Made by a program: the position numbers and the translations under genes | Shown: piece by piece, positions 10,371 through 17,698 of the stretch | How the letters are laid out: every line of letters starts with the position of its first letter | How positions within the stretch are numbered: position 1 is the first letter of the stretch | Assembly (NCBI RefSeq): GCF_008710135.1 | Contig: NZ_VYKK01000004.1 | Coordinates: 372,001-436,000, forward strand | Direction: 5' to 3' | Origin: Paenibacillus spiritus | GTDB lineage: Bacteria; Bacillota; Bacilli; Paenibacillales; Paenibacillaceae | DNA: 64,000 nucleotides | The notes under the pieces: generated by a model | Told to the model about the DNA's origin: nothing | What the model saw: the letters and a program-made list of their open reading frames with translations, nothing else | Database searches by the model: none

Positions 10371-10665
10371 GGCCAGCTCTCCTTTGGTATTATATAATAA
10401 AAATTCACCTTTGTGTATAAATATTAATCAATTATGTGTGATGCGGTCGTAAGCTGCGATGCGCGCATACGCTCCGAAGAAAGCCTGGGCTTGCGGTCGC
10501 TGTTATTTCTGAATTTCCTTGAATAAAATCTTTAGCGGTAAAATTTCAAAAACAAAGGCGAACGCTGACGCTCCTTCAGCTCCAGGCTTTTTCTGCGCTA
10601 AGTTGCTGCGAGCATTCCGCCGCATAAACCGAGCCCCTGGGAGCGGCGGCCCTGCAGCGTCCACT
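10371..10665. other. Non-coding block between pyrB and pyrC
   Basis: This 295-base gap inside the pyr operon holds no convincing gene. It has an internal structure unlike the neighbouring coding DNA. GCGGTCG occurs twice (about 10443 and 10494) flanking the 10-base palindrome ATGCGCGCAT, and AAGCC/GGCTT pairs are frequent. An AT-rich stretch (10380-10435) next to pyrC ends in a TATAAT-like box. It could be an interspersed repeat or a lost gene with an internal promoter. Nothing resembling pyrP remains. Confidence 0.5.
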
Positions 10666-11574
10666 CTACAGCAGCGCCCGCTCCAGCACCGCCATCCGTA
10701 CCGGCACCCCGTTCTCCATCTGGGGGAAAATCAGCGATTTCGCGCTCTCGACCACCGCGTCGTCGATCTCGACGTTCCGGTTCACCGGCGCCGGATGCAT
10801 AATCACGGTCCGGCTGCCGAGCCGGGCTGCCCGCTCTTCCGTCAGCCCGAACTGCCGCCGGTATTCCTCGGCGGATTTCAGCATGCCGCTGGCATGCCGC
10901 TCCAGCTGAACGCGGAGCATCATGACGACGTCCGCCTTTAGCGCTTCGTCGATGTCAACATACCGGGCTTCGCCGTCCAACTCGGGCGCCCGCATGTTGT
11001 CCGGCGCGCAGAAGCGGACGGATGCGCCCATCTTGGTCAGCCCCCACAGATTCGAGCGGGCCACCCGGCTGTGCATAATGTCGCCGATGATGGATACCTG
11101 CAGTCCCTTGATCTCGCCGAAGGTCTTCTGCATGGTGTACATGTCGAGCAGCGCCTGGGTCGGATGCTCATTGTTGCCGTCGCCCGCATTGATGAGCGGC
11201 ACCCGCACCTTCTCGGCCAGCTGCTGCAGCACGCCCGCAGGCTTCAGACGGACCACGCCGGCGTCGATGCCCATCGATTCCAGCGTCCGGACGGTGTCGT
11301 AGATCGACTCGCCTTTCTCTACGCTGGAGGCCGCCGCCGCAAAGTTCAGCACCTGGGCGCCGAGCCGCTTCTCCGCCATCTCGAAGGAGAAGCGGGTGCG
11401 CGTGCTGTTCTCGAAGAACATGTTCGAGACAAAGCGGGATTGCAGCACCGGAATGAGCTTGTACTCCTGCTTGTCCCAGTAAGACGCCCGCTGCAGAATA
11501 CCCTCGATCTCGGTCCGGCTCAGCTCCTTCAGACCGAGCAGGCTGCGTTCCTGTACCCGAATGGCCGTTGCCAT
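10666..11574 (-). CDS. pyrB: Aspartate carbamoyltransferase catalytic subunit
   Basis: PyrB joins carbamoyl phosphate and aspartate, the committed step of pyrimidine synthesis. Its 302 residues include the carbamoyl-phosphate site FFENSTRTRFSFE near residue 53, the HPTQALLD motif and the C-terminal HPAPVNR. No regulatory subunit (pyrI) is nearby, as is normal for Bacillota, where the enzyme is an unregulated trimer. The ATG stands one base after the pyrR stop codon, and GGGAGGCG inside the end of pyrR is its ribosome site. Confidence 0.97.
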   Translation of the reverse strand: MATAIRVQERSLLGLKELSRTEIEGILQRASYWDKQEYKLIPVLQSRFVSNMFFENSTRTRFSFEMAEKRLGAQVLNFAAAASSVEKGESIYDTVRTLESMGIDAGVVRLKPAGVLQQLAEKVRVPLINAGDGNNEHPTQALLDMYTMQKTFGEIKGLQVSIIGDIMHSRVARSNLWGLTKMGASVRFCAPDNMRAPELDGEARYVDIDEALKADVVMMLRVQLERHASGMLKSAEEYRRQFGLTEERAARLGSRTVIMHPAPVNRNVEIDDAVVESAKSLIFPQMENGVPVRMAVLERALL

Positions 11575-11575
11575 G

Positions 11576-12172
<597 letters not shown>

Positions 12173-12292
12173 TTATATACGCCCTGTATCCAGTTGCCCG
12201 AACATCAAAAAACTCCTTGCCGTAATCGGCAAGGAGTGATGTTTATCACAGGATGGAGAGTGCGCGTGCGTAAAGAGACCCCGCATGGTCAT
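12173..12292 (-). CDS. Possible 39-codon leader ORF across the pyr attenuator
   Basis: An ATG preceded by AGGAGGAGG at an ideal seven bases opens a frame of 39 codons. It runs through both arms of the pyr terminator and ends 21 bases before the pyrR start codon. The peptide begins MTMRGLFTHAHS and ends FGQLDTGRI; I recognise no homologue. A ribosome reading it would disrupt the terminator hairpin. Alternatively the purine-rich AGGAGGAGG may act only as RNA, pairing with the CUCC of the terminator arm. There is no evidence beyond the start signals. Confidence 0.35.
   Translation of the reverse strand: MTMRGLFTHAHSPSCDKHHSLPITARSFLMFGQLDTGRI
12207..12237 (-). terminator. pyr operon attenuator terminator
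   Basis: A perfect 11-base stem (12212-12222 with 12227-12237) with an ATTA loop is followed on the minus strand by six T, 56 bases before pyrR. Its first arm contains CCTTGCC, the exact complement of GGCAAGG (12334-12340) at the end of the PyrR-binding hairpin. The same bases can therefore form an antiterminator instead. Confidence 0.92.
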
Positions 12293-12330
12293 GCGGATTC
12301 CTCCTCCTACATCGCGAACCTCGATTCACG

Positions 12331-12366
12331 TTACCTTGCCAGCCTCACGGGACTGAATTAAAGGTG
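12331..12366 (-). promoter_or_regulatory. PyrR-binding anti-antiterminator hairpin
   Basis: The leader RNA contains CAGUCCCGUGAGGCUG (12340-12355), close to the known PyrR loop with its UCC-x-GUGAGGCU core, and is closed by ACCUU/AAGGU arms. PyrR with bound UMP would hold this hairpin. That keeps GGCAAGG away from the terminator arm and so lets the terminator form. This is the standard pyr mechanism, inferred here from the pairing rules. Confidence 0.85.
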
Positions 12367-12385
12367 CTATTCATTTATCACTAGA

Positions 12386-12414
12386 ATTATGACAGAACGG
12401 GCGGGCCTTGTCAA
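12386..12414 (-). promoter_or_regulatory. Sigma-A promoter of the pyr operon
   Basis: TTGACA (12409-12414), a 17-base spacer and CATAAT (12386-12391) make a near-consensus sigma-A promoter. Transcription would start near 12379, just before the PyrR-binding hairpin. Confidence 0.9.
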
Positions 12415-12426
12415 CTTAAAGCCGGG

Positions 12427-12612
12427 TTACGGATTACTCTTCGCTTTCTCCGCCCTGTAGACCCAACAGATAAAGAGAAAGACAAAAACCTGCACAGCAC
12501 CCCCTATTCCCATGACAAGCTCTCGATAAACTAAATAATTCACTCCCGTCATGAAGACAGATATCGCAGTCATCCACATAGCAAATTTAAGTGTCTTGAG
12601 CGTTCTTTCCAT
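12427..12612 (-). CDS. Small two-helix membrane protein, unknown
   Basis: The product has 61 residues starting at MERTLKTLKF, where GGAGG lies 11 bases upstream. It has two hydrophobic segments (about 10-28 and 34-52) and a charged C-terminus (YRAEKAKSNP). An upstream ATG would give 80 residues with a basic, non-hydrophobic extension, which is less likely. It overlaps the end of the CPBP protease gene by 26 bases in another frame, so the two are probably co-expressed. I recognise no family. Confidence 0.55.
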   Translation of the reverse strand: MERTLKTLKFAMWMTAISVFMTGVNYLVYRELVMGIGGAVQVFVFLFICWVYRAEKAKSNP

Positions 12613-13156
12613 GCTCCCGGTTACCTCCGTTACCTTGGGAATAGAATACCGCCGCCTCGCTGAAGGCAAACGCCATAAAGACTATACTCTGCCGGTTCAG
12701 CCGGTAGTACTGCAAGTGCGATACGGCGAACAGGAAGGCAGTAAGCAGAATCGCGCCGTTCAGTTCGCCGATGCCGGGGATGCGGACGGTCTTCGCCAGA
12801 AACGCCGCTTCCGCAAGCAGCGGAAGTATCAGGCCGCGAAAGGCGATCTCCTCGAAGACCGGATAGACAACCGCAAAATTGAACCTATTGAGCGCACCGG
12901 CCGGGCGATAGCCCGAATAGCGGGCGATCAGCAGGTTAACGGCCAGCACCGCCGAGAACAAACCGATGACGGAGCCGGTACCCTCCGGCAGCCGGAATAC
13001 ATAATTGCCCCGAACGGCAAATGTCAGCAGCAGCAGACCGGCCGCCCAGACATAGATGGTTGCAGGGCTCCGTTTTCCCAGAAACGGCGCCAGTCCCCGG
13101 TCCAGGAGAACGTACAGAAATGCGATTGCCACGGCCACGATCAGCTTCAGCGCCAT
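12587..13156 (-). CDS. CPBP-family intramembrane metalloprotease, short C-terminus
   Basis: A hydrophobic protein of 189 residues with about five membrane segments. It carries two of the metal and catalytic motifs of the CPBP (Abi/CAAX) protease family: EEIAFRG near residue 120 and FAVSHLQYY near residue 150. The final helix with the third conserved His and Asn is not recognisable; the tail (SQGNGGNREHGKN) is short and polar. The gene may therefore be eroded or divergent. Its ribosome site AGGAGG stands eight bases before the ATG. Some family members process peptides or protect against bacteriocins; the substrate here is unknown. Confidence 0.75.
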   Translation of the reverse strand: MALKLIVAVAIAFLYVLLDRGLAPFLGKRSPATIYVWAAGLLLLTFAVRGNYVFRLPEGTGSVIGLFSAVLAVNLLIARYSGYRPAGALNRFNFAVVYPVFEEIAFRGLILPLLAEAAFLAKTVRIPGIGELNGAILLTAFLFAVSHLQYYRLNRQSIVFMAFAFSEAAVFYSQGNGGNREHGKNAQDT

Positions 13157-13281
13157 TTCTTCAACCTCCTCCTGTCCCCGTCCTTCCTTTGACCCGGCTA
13201 TGATCTATGTATCGTATTCTCTCAGCAGACTCGGGCCTTCCTCTATGAGAGCGGTCACAACCGCTTGCCGGATTGCAAAAT

Positions 13282-13308
13282 AAAAAACGGGCCCAGTCGC
13301 TGAGCCCG
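13282..13308 (-). terminator. dapL terminator
   Basis: A nine-base stem with one T·G pair, a three-base loop and six T on the minus strand, 33 bases after the dapL stop codon. Confidence 0.88.
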
Positions 13309-13340
13309 CTTCTTCTTACCCGTTCTGTTCAATTATGACC

Positions 13341-14594
13341 TTAGAATTCAAATTCCACGTCGCTCAGGCGGCGCTTGATTTCGCCGATGACCCGCTTCTC
13401 TTCTTCGATGCCTTTGGCGGCAAACGTAACAGAGAAACGCACATAGGCGCCCGCGTCATCCCACGGCACGGAAGAGATCAGCTTCTCGCGGATCAGATAC
13501 TGCGAGAAATCTTCGCCGGACTCGAATCGGCGTCCTCCCTTGACGCCCTTCGGCGCAGCCACATAGAGGAAGAACGAGCCTTTCGGCTTCTCGGCGGAGA
13601 AACCGAGGCCGTTCAGCATCTCAACCAGCATATCATGCCGGCGGGAGTATTTGGCCGCAATCGCTTCGGTAATCTCCGGATGGGCAAGGCCGTAGGCGGC
13701 CGCCTTCTGGATGGCGATGAACTGGCCCGAATCGTTGTTGTCCTTGACATCCCCGAATGCCTTCACGATCAGCGGATTGCCGGCGACGAAGCCGATTCTC
13801 CAGCCGGTCATATTGTAGGACTTCGACAGGGAATGCAGTTCTACCCCGACATCCTTCGCGCCCGGCACGGAGAGGAAGCTCAGCGGCTTCACGCCGTCAT
13901 AGGTCAAGGCCGCATACGGGGCATCGTGAACGACGACGACGTTGTACTTCTTCGCCCATTCCACCACTTCGGCGAAGAACTCCGGCGTGGCGCTTGCTCC
14001 CGTCGGGTTGTTCGGATAGTTCAGATAGAGCAGCTTCGCCTTGCGGGCGATCTCTTCCGGGATGGACTTCAGATCCGGCAGGAAGGCGTTCTCCTTCTTC
14101 AGCTCAACCGGATACACCTCGCCGCCCAGGTATTTCGTATGCGTGCCCAGTACGGGATAGCCCGGAATGGTCATAATCGTAATGTCGCCCGGGTTGATAA
14201 AAGCGGACGGCAGCATCGCCAGTGCCGGCTTGGAGCCGATGGAATGCAGCACTTCCGTGTCCGGATCGATACCGTCCACGCCAAATACGTCCTTCAGATA
14301 CTGTGCGGCAGCCGCCTTGAACTCGGATATGCCGTTGTCGGCATATCCGCGGTTCTCCTCCTTGGCCGCTTCTTCGGCCAGCTTCGCGACGATACCGGCA
14401 TCGGCCATCTCGTCCGGCTCGCCGACGCCGAGGTCGATCAGCTCGATGTCCGGGAAGTCCTTCTTCGCGGACGCCTTGGCGCGTTTGATTTTCTCGAACT
14501 TGTAGATGTTCGTGTCTTTGCCATAGTTGGACCCGCCGATCCGGTCGGCGAAATTATTCTGGATATACGTGTTCTGATAGTGTTCGATGCTCAC
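13341..14594 (-). CDS. dapL: LL-diaminopimelate aminotransferase
   Basis: DapL converts tetrahydrodipicolinate directly to LL-diaminopimelate, using glutamate as amino donor and PLP as cofactor. It bypasses the acetylated intermediates used by many Bacillus. The 417 residues show the class I/II aminotransferase fold. The N-terminal signature IGGSNYGK is present, as are YPNNPTGA and the PLP-binding lysine in HSLSKSYNMTGWR. The product feeds both lysine and the meso-DAP used by MurE in this window. The start is GTG, with AGGAG ten bases upstream. It is a single gene with its own terminator, placed between rluD and the CPBP gene. Confidence 0.93.
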   Translation of the reverse strand: MSIEHYQNTYIQNNFADRIGGSNYGKDTNIYKFEKIKRAKASAKKDFPDIELIDLGVGEPDEMADAGIVAKLAEEAAKEENRGYADNGISEFKAAAAQYLKDVFGVDGIDPDTEVLHSIGSKPALAMLPSAFINPGDITIMTIPGYPVLGTHTKYLGGEVYPVELKKENAFLPDLKSIPEEIARKAKLLYLNYPNNPTGASATPEFFAEVVEWAKKYNVVVVHDAPYAALTYDGVKPLSFLSVPGAKDVGVELHSLSKSYNMTGWRIGFVAGNPLIVKAFGDVKDNNDSGQFIAIQKAAAYGLAHPEITEAIAAKYSRRHDMLVEMLNGLGFSAEKPKGSFFLYVAAPKGVKGGRRFESGEDFSQYLIREKLISSVPWDDAGAYVRFSVTFAAKGIEEEKRVIGEIKRRLSDVEFEF

Positions 14595-14690
14595 TGCTCG
14601 GTCACTCCTGACATATGGAATTCTGTTCTAACTATGCCTGAAGCGGCTTCTGTCTTCCATGGACAAATCCGCTCTTCATTTGCACTTGTG

Positions 14691-14724
14691 CGTCTTCCCC
14701 CGCGTCTTCCCCCGCGTCTTCCCC
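14691..14724. repeat. Three tandem copies of a 12-base unit after rluD
   Basis: CGTCTTCCCC occurs three times, separated by CG, in the 34 bases that touch the rluD stop codon. The third copy abuts the stop directly. The copies are identical. Polymerase slippage could change the copy number, and a frameshift at the end of rluD would translate it as repeated Gly-Lys-Thr-Arg. Confidence 0.9.
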
Positions 14725-15666
14725 TTAACGGGTCCGCAGCCGGTGCAGCAGGTCTTCCATATCTTCCGGGAGCGGCGCGGTGAATTCCAGATACTCTCCG
14801 CTCGAAGGGTGGATGAAGCCCAGTACGGCCGCATGCAGCGCCTGCCCGCCTTCCATGGATACGCCCTTGCTCCGGCCATAGACCGGGTCTCCGACCAGCG
14901 GGTGGCCGATGAACTTCATATGGACCCGAATCTGGTGAGTCCGGCCTGTCTCCAGCTTCAGCTCCAGCAGCGTCGAATCTCCGAAGCGCTCCACAACTTG
15001 GAAGTGGGTGACGGCTGTCTTGCTGTTCCGTTCAGTGACCGTATACAGCTTGCGGTCATGGGGATCGCGGCCGATCGGCGCGTCTACGGTGCCCTCGTCG
15101 TGAGCCATGTTGCCGTGAACGACGGCGAAATAGCGCCGCGTCACGCTGTGTTCCTTGAGCTGCCCGGCCAGGGAAGCATGGCTGGCGTCGTTCTTCGCCG
15201 CCATCAGAAGTCCAGAGGTGTCCTTGTCGATCCGGTGGACAATTCCCGGGCGGATCTCGCCGTTGATGCCCGAGAGGTCCTTGCAGTGATACATCAAGGC
15301 GTTCACAAGCGTTCCCGAAGGGTGCCCCGCAGCCGGATGCACGACCATGCCTCTCGGTTTGTTGACGACGATCACGTCGGCATCCTCATAGACCACATCC
15401 AGGGGAATATCCTCCGGCGTCAATTCGGCGGCTTCCGGTTCCGGCACCCGGACGGCGATCTCGTCGCCTGCGGACAGCTTGTAATTGGCCTTGATCTGTC
15501 TGCCGTTCACCGTGATATGGCCGCCTTCGATCCAGAGCTGCACCTGGGAGCGCGAAATGTCCGCTTCCCAGGCTTCCGTGATGTATTTATCGATCCGTAC
15601 CTTGGCATCTTCGGCCTGAACCGTCCAAGTGATCGCTGCTTTATCCGGTGAATCCAAGTTATTCAT
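14725..15666 (-). CDS. rluD: RluA/RluD-family 23S rRNA pseudouridine synthase
   Basis: This 313-residue enzyme isomerises uridines in rRNA to pseudouridine. An S4 RNA-binding domain (residues 20-80: RIDKYITEAW and SRSQVQLWIEGGHITVNG) precedes the catalytic domain, with its nucleophilic aspartate in IVHRIDKDTSGLL. It matches B. subtilis ylyB, which likewise follows lspA. The start ATG lies eight bases inside the lspA end, with AAGGAGG close before it. The exact rRNA target cannot be told from sequence. No clear terminator follows, only the 12-base tandem repeat. Confidence 0.93.
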   Translation of the reverse strand: MNNLDSPDKAAITWTVQAEDAKVRIDKYITEAWEADISRSQVQLWIEGGHITVNGRQIKANYKLSAGDEIAVRVPEPEAAELTPEDIPLDVVYEDADVIVVNKPRGMVVHPAAGHPSGTLVNALMYHCKDLSGINGEIRPGIVHRIDKDTSGLLMAAKNDASHASLAGQLKEHSVTRRYFAVVHGNMAHDEGTVDAPIGRDPHDRKLYTVTERNSKTAVTHFQVVERFGDSTLLELKLETGRTHQIRVHMKFIGHPLVGDPVYGRSKGVSMEGGQALHAAVLGFIHPSSGEYLEFTAPLPEDMEDLLHRLRTR

Positions 15667-16153
15667 TCTCCTCCTTGAGTTCCTTGATCTCCTTCACTTC
15701 GTCTCCGCCTCCAAGGTCAAGCAGGGCATCGAGAATAATCAGCGCCACCCCGACTACAATGCAGGAATCGGCAAAATTAAAGATCGGGAACGTATAGCTG
15801 CCGAAATTGAATTGCAAAAAATCGACGACTTCGCCGGTCATCGCCCGGTCGAGAAAGTTGCCGATCGCTCCGCCCAGCACGAGCGCCAGCGCGGTCGGAA
15901 GCAGCTTCCGCGTCTTCCGGGTCTTGTTGAGGTACCAGACGATGCCGATTGCCACTACAACGGTCACGGCGATGAGGAACCAGCGCTGGTTCTGCAGGAT
16001 GCTGAAGGCCGCTCCCGTGTTCCGGTGCGATGTGATCAGGAAGAAATTCCCGAGAACCGGAATCTGTTCATTGAGCTCCAGCCGGTGCGCAATCAAATAT
16101 TTGCTCCCTTGATCCAGCAAAAAGACGATTAGGGCAATCACATAATAGACCAC
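15659..16153 (-). CDS. lspA: Lipoprotein signal peptidase (signal peptidase II)
   Basis: LspA is an integral membrane aspartic protease that removes the signal peptide of prolipoproteins after lipidation; OppA and YlaJ in this window would be substrates. Four membrane helices are visible. The two catalytic aspartates are in GNFLDR and FNFADS, and TGAAFS is also conserved. I chose GTG at 16151 (VYYVIALIVF, 164 residues) because a CGGAG lies 11 bases upstream. A GTG four codons earlier has no free ribosome site. The C-terminus has an extra charged tail rich in Glu and Lys. The gene overlaps rluD, which makes a two-gene unit. Confidence 0.95.
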   Translation of the reverse strand: MVYYVIALIVFLLDQGSKYLIAHRLELNEQIPVLGNFFLITSHRNTGAAFSILQNQRWFLIAVTVVVAIGIVWYLNKTRKTRKLLPTALALVLGGAIGNFLDRAMTGEVVDFLQFNFGSYTFPIFNFADSCIVVGVALIILDALLDLGGGDEVKEIKELKEENE

Positions 16154-16210
16154 TACAATTGTCACTCCGTTCTGATGTCGGCTCTGCCGTTCTTTCGCGC
16201 ATTCCCGTCT

Positions 16211-16219
16211 ATTGTAGCA
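16211..16219 (-). promoter_or_regulatory. Probable extended -10 promoter of lspA-rluD
   Basis: TGCTACAAT on the minus strand is an extended -10 element about 58 bases before lspA, in the divergent gap between lspA and the DksA-like gene. No good -35 box is present at 17 bases, which extended -10 promoters can tolerate. Confidence 0.5.
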
Positions 16220-16388
16220 TAGGGCTAAAGAGCCCGTCCATGAGAAGCGAAGCTTGGCGGCAGATGGCGGCGGCTGGCAGCCATCCGATATTTTGGCTGA
16301 ATTCCGCCTGTCTAGCGCTTCCGTCCCCCGGGCAACCTAACGCTTAGGAAATGCCAAGCCGCGATTGTCTCGAAAGGAGCAACTAGCC

Positions 16389-17111
16389 ATGAATCATCTT
16401 ACGGCCGCCCAGCTTGCCGGCCTTCGGCAGCAGCTGGAGCAGCGGCAGTCCGATATCCGCCGGCGCCTTCAGGAGAACGATCATTACGGCCTCGCAGAGT
16501 CGATGCGCGACAATACCGGAGAACTGTCCGAAATCGACAATCATCCGGCCGATGCGGCGACCGATCTGTTCCAGCGGGAGATGGACATCTCGCTGCTTGA
16601 ACGGGAAGAGCTTGAGCTGGCGGATGTCGATGCCGCACTTGAAGCGATGAACGACGGCACCTACGGCATCTGCCAGGCAACCGGCGAACCGATCGCGTAC
16701 GAGCGTCTCCGCGCCATCCCCTGGACCCGCTACAGCAAGGATAGCAGCCCTAAGCAGGAGAAGCCGCATACCCGCCCCGTCGAGGAAGATTTCCTGATGC
16801 CGCCCTTTGGCCGCAGCAGTCTGGATGAGCATGAGTATTCGGGCTTTGACGGCGAAGACGCCTGGCAGATTGTCGAGAGCTACGGCTCCTCAACCACGCC
16901 GGCCATGGCGGAGGGCAACAATATCGACTCCTATAATGAAGTCGAAATCGAAGCCGACGAGAATGAAGGCTGGGTGGAGGCCTGGGAGAGTTTTGTCGCC
17001 ACCGATATTACGGGCACCGAGGTGTTCGTTGTGGAAGGCGATCCTTACCGCCGTTATCTGGACAGCGGAGAAGGGGATTATTTGCTGGACCCGAACGGTC
17101 CGCGTCCTTAG
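16389..17111 (+). CDS. ylyA: TraR/DksA-type protein with degenerate zinc finger (YlyA-like)
   Basis: A cytoplasmic protein of 240 residues in the DksA/TraR class, which acts on RNA polymerase; B. subtilis YlyA modulates sigma-G transcription. The N-terminal coiled coil (residues 5-35 and 60-90) carries the family motif DNHPADAATDLFQRE. The zinc finger region GTYGICQATGEPIAYERL keeps one cysteine, and the remaining ligands are missing. The C-terminal half is acidic and has no known fold (SYNEVEIEADENEGW). The ATG follows AAAGGAG at nine bases. It sits between ileS and lspA as in B. subtilis, but on the plus strand, unlike all its neighbours. A hairpin follows it. Confidence 0.85.
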   Translation: MNHLTAAQLAGLRQQLEQRQSDIRRRLQENDHYGLAESMRDNTGELSEIDNHPADAATDLFQREMDISLLEREELELADVDAALEAMNDGTYGICQATGEPIAYERLRAIPWTRYSKDSSPKQEKPHTRPVEEDFLMPPFGRSSLDEHEYSGFDGEDAWQIVESYGSSTTPAMAEGNNIDSYNEVEIEADENEGWVEAWESFVATDITGTEVFVVEGDPYRRYLDSGEGDYLLDPNGPRP

Positions 17112-17125
17112 GCGCACATCCAAAG

Positions 17126-17161
17126 CCGGGGCTGTCCTGCGGAATATGCAGACAGCCCCGG
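17126..17161. terminator. Hairpin between convergent ylyA and DUF5665 genes
   Basis: An 11-base perfect stem (17126-17136 with 17151-17161) around a 14-base loop lies between two convergent stop codons. There is no T run on either side, so it would be a weak or bidirectional terminator. Confidence 0.6.
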
Positions 17162-17167
17162 CCGGCG

Positions 17168-17515
17168 TTAATACGTTTTGAGTTCAAGCTGATGCTGGAC
17201 AATCCGGACAATGTCGGCAATGTAATCGCCGATGATCGGCAGATTGAGCGCTCCCAGCAGCTGAAGCAGATAGATAATCGTCGCCGCAAAGAACGTAAAT
17301 CCAAGCGCGATTCCGACGCCTCGGGATACTCCGGCGAGCAGATTCCGCCAGATGAGCGACCAGGGCGACTGCAGCAGATCGGTGTACTCGGAGAGACGGG
17401 ACTTCTCCATCCGCCGGCCCCAATCCGCCGCCATCCGGTAGACGGTGTTCAGCTTCTCCTCATTAGATAATTCCGGGGATAATTCCGGGGGTTCCCGCGT
17501 GCTGTCTTTCGGCAC
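17168..17515 (-). CDS. DUF5665-family membrane protein
   Basis: A 115-residue protein starting at GTG, with GGAGG seven bases upstream. Its N-terminal 25 residues are acidic and polar. A conserved region follows (MEKSRLSEYTDLLQSPWSLIW), then a hydrophobic segment (GVGIALGFTFFAATIIYLLQLLG, about residues 65-87) and an amphipathic end. This matches the layout of the DUF5665 family, common in Bacillota and of unknown function. It lies downstream of ileS, from which it is separated by a long hairpin. Confidence 0.75.
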   Translation of the reverse strand: MPKDSTREPPELSPELSNEEKLNTVYRMAADWGRRMEKSRLSEYTDLLQSPWSLIWRNLLAGVSRGVGIALGFTFFAATIIYLLQLLGALNLPIIGDYIADIVRIVQHQLELKTY

Positions 17516-17550
17516 CTGTCTTCCTCCTCCGATCGCCGGGCTGCAACGCG

Positions 17551-17598
17551 AGAGAAGGCGAACCCGCACAGTCTGGCTGGCGCGGGTTCGCCTTCTCT
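17551..17598. terminator. Long perfect hairpin after ileS
   Basis: A 17-base perfect stem (17551-17567 with 17582-17598) lies about 100 bases beyond the ileS stop. It is probably the ileS terminator, although the following minus-strand bases (CGCGTTGC) are not T-rich. A second inverted repeat, GGAAGCGGC with GCCGCTTCC (17659-17684), is closer to ileS and has its T run in the loop. Confidence 0.7.
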
Positions 17599-17698
17599 TT
17601 CGTCTTCCGCCGCTGTACTCCCTCGCTAGTATATGCGCGGGGCGGACGGGCCATGCAGGAAGCGGCGTTTTTGCCGCCGCTTCCACGTAGTGCTCCTA

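Noticed and set aside
17659..17684. Inverted repeat GGAAGCGGC/GCCGCTTCC right after ileS as the main terminator
   Set aside because: Its T run is in the loop, not after the stem, so the longer hairpin at 17551-17598 is the better candidate.
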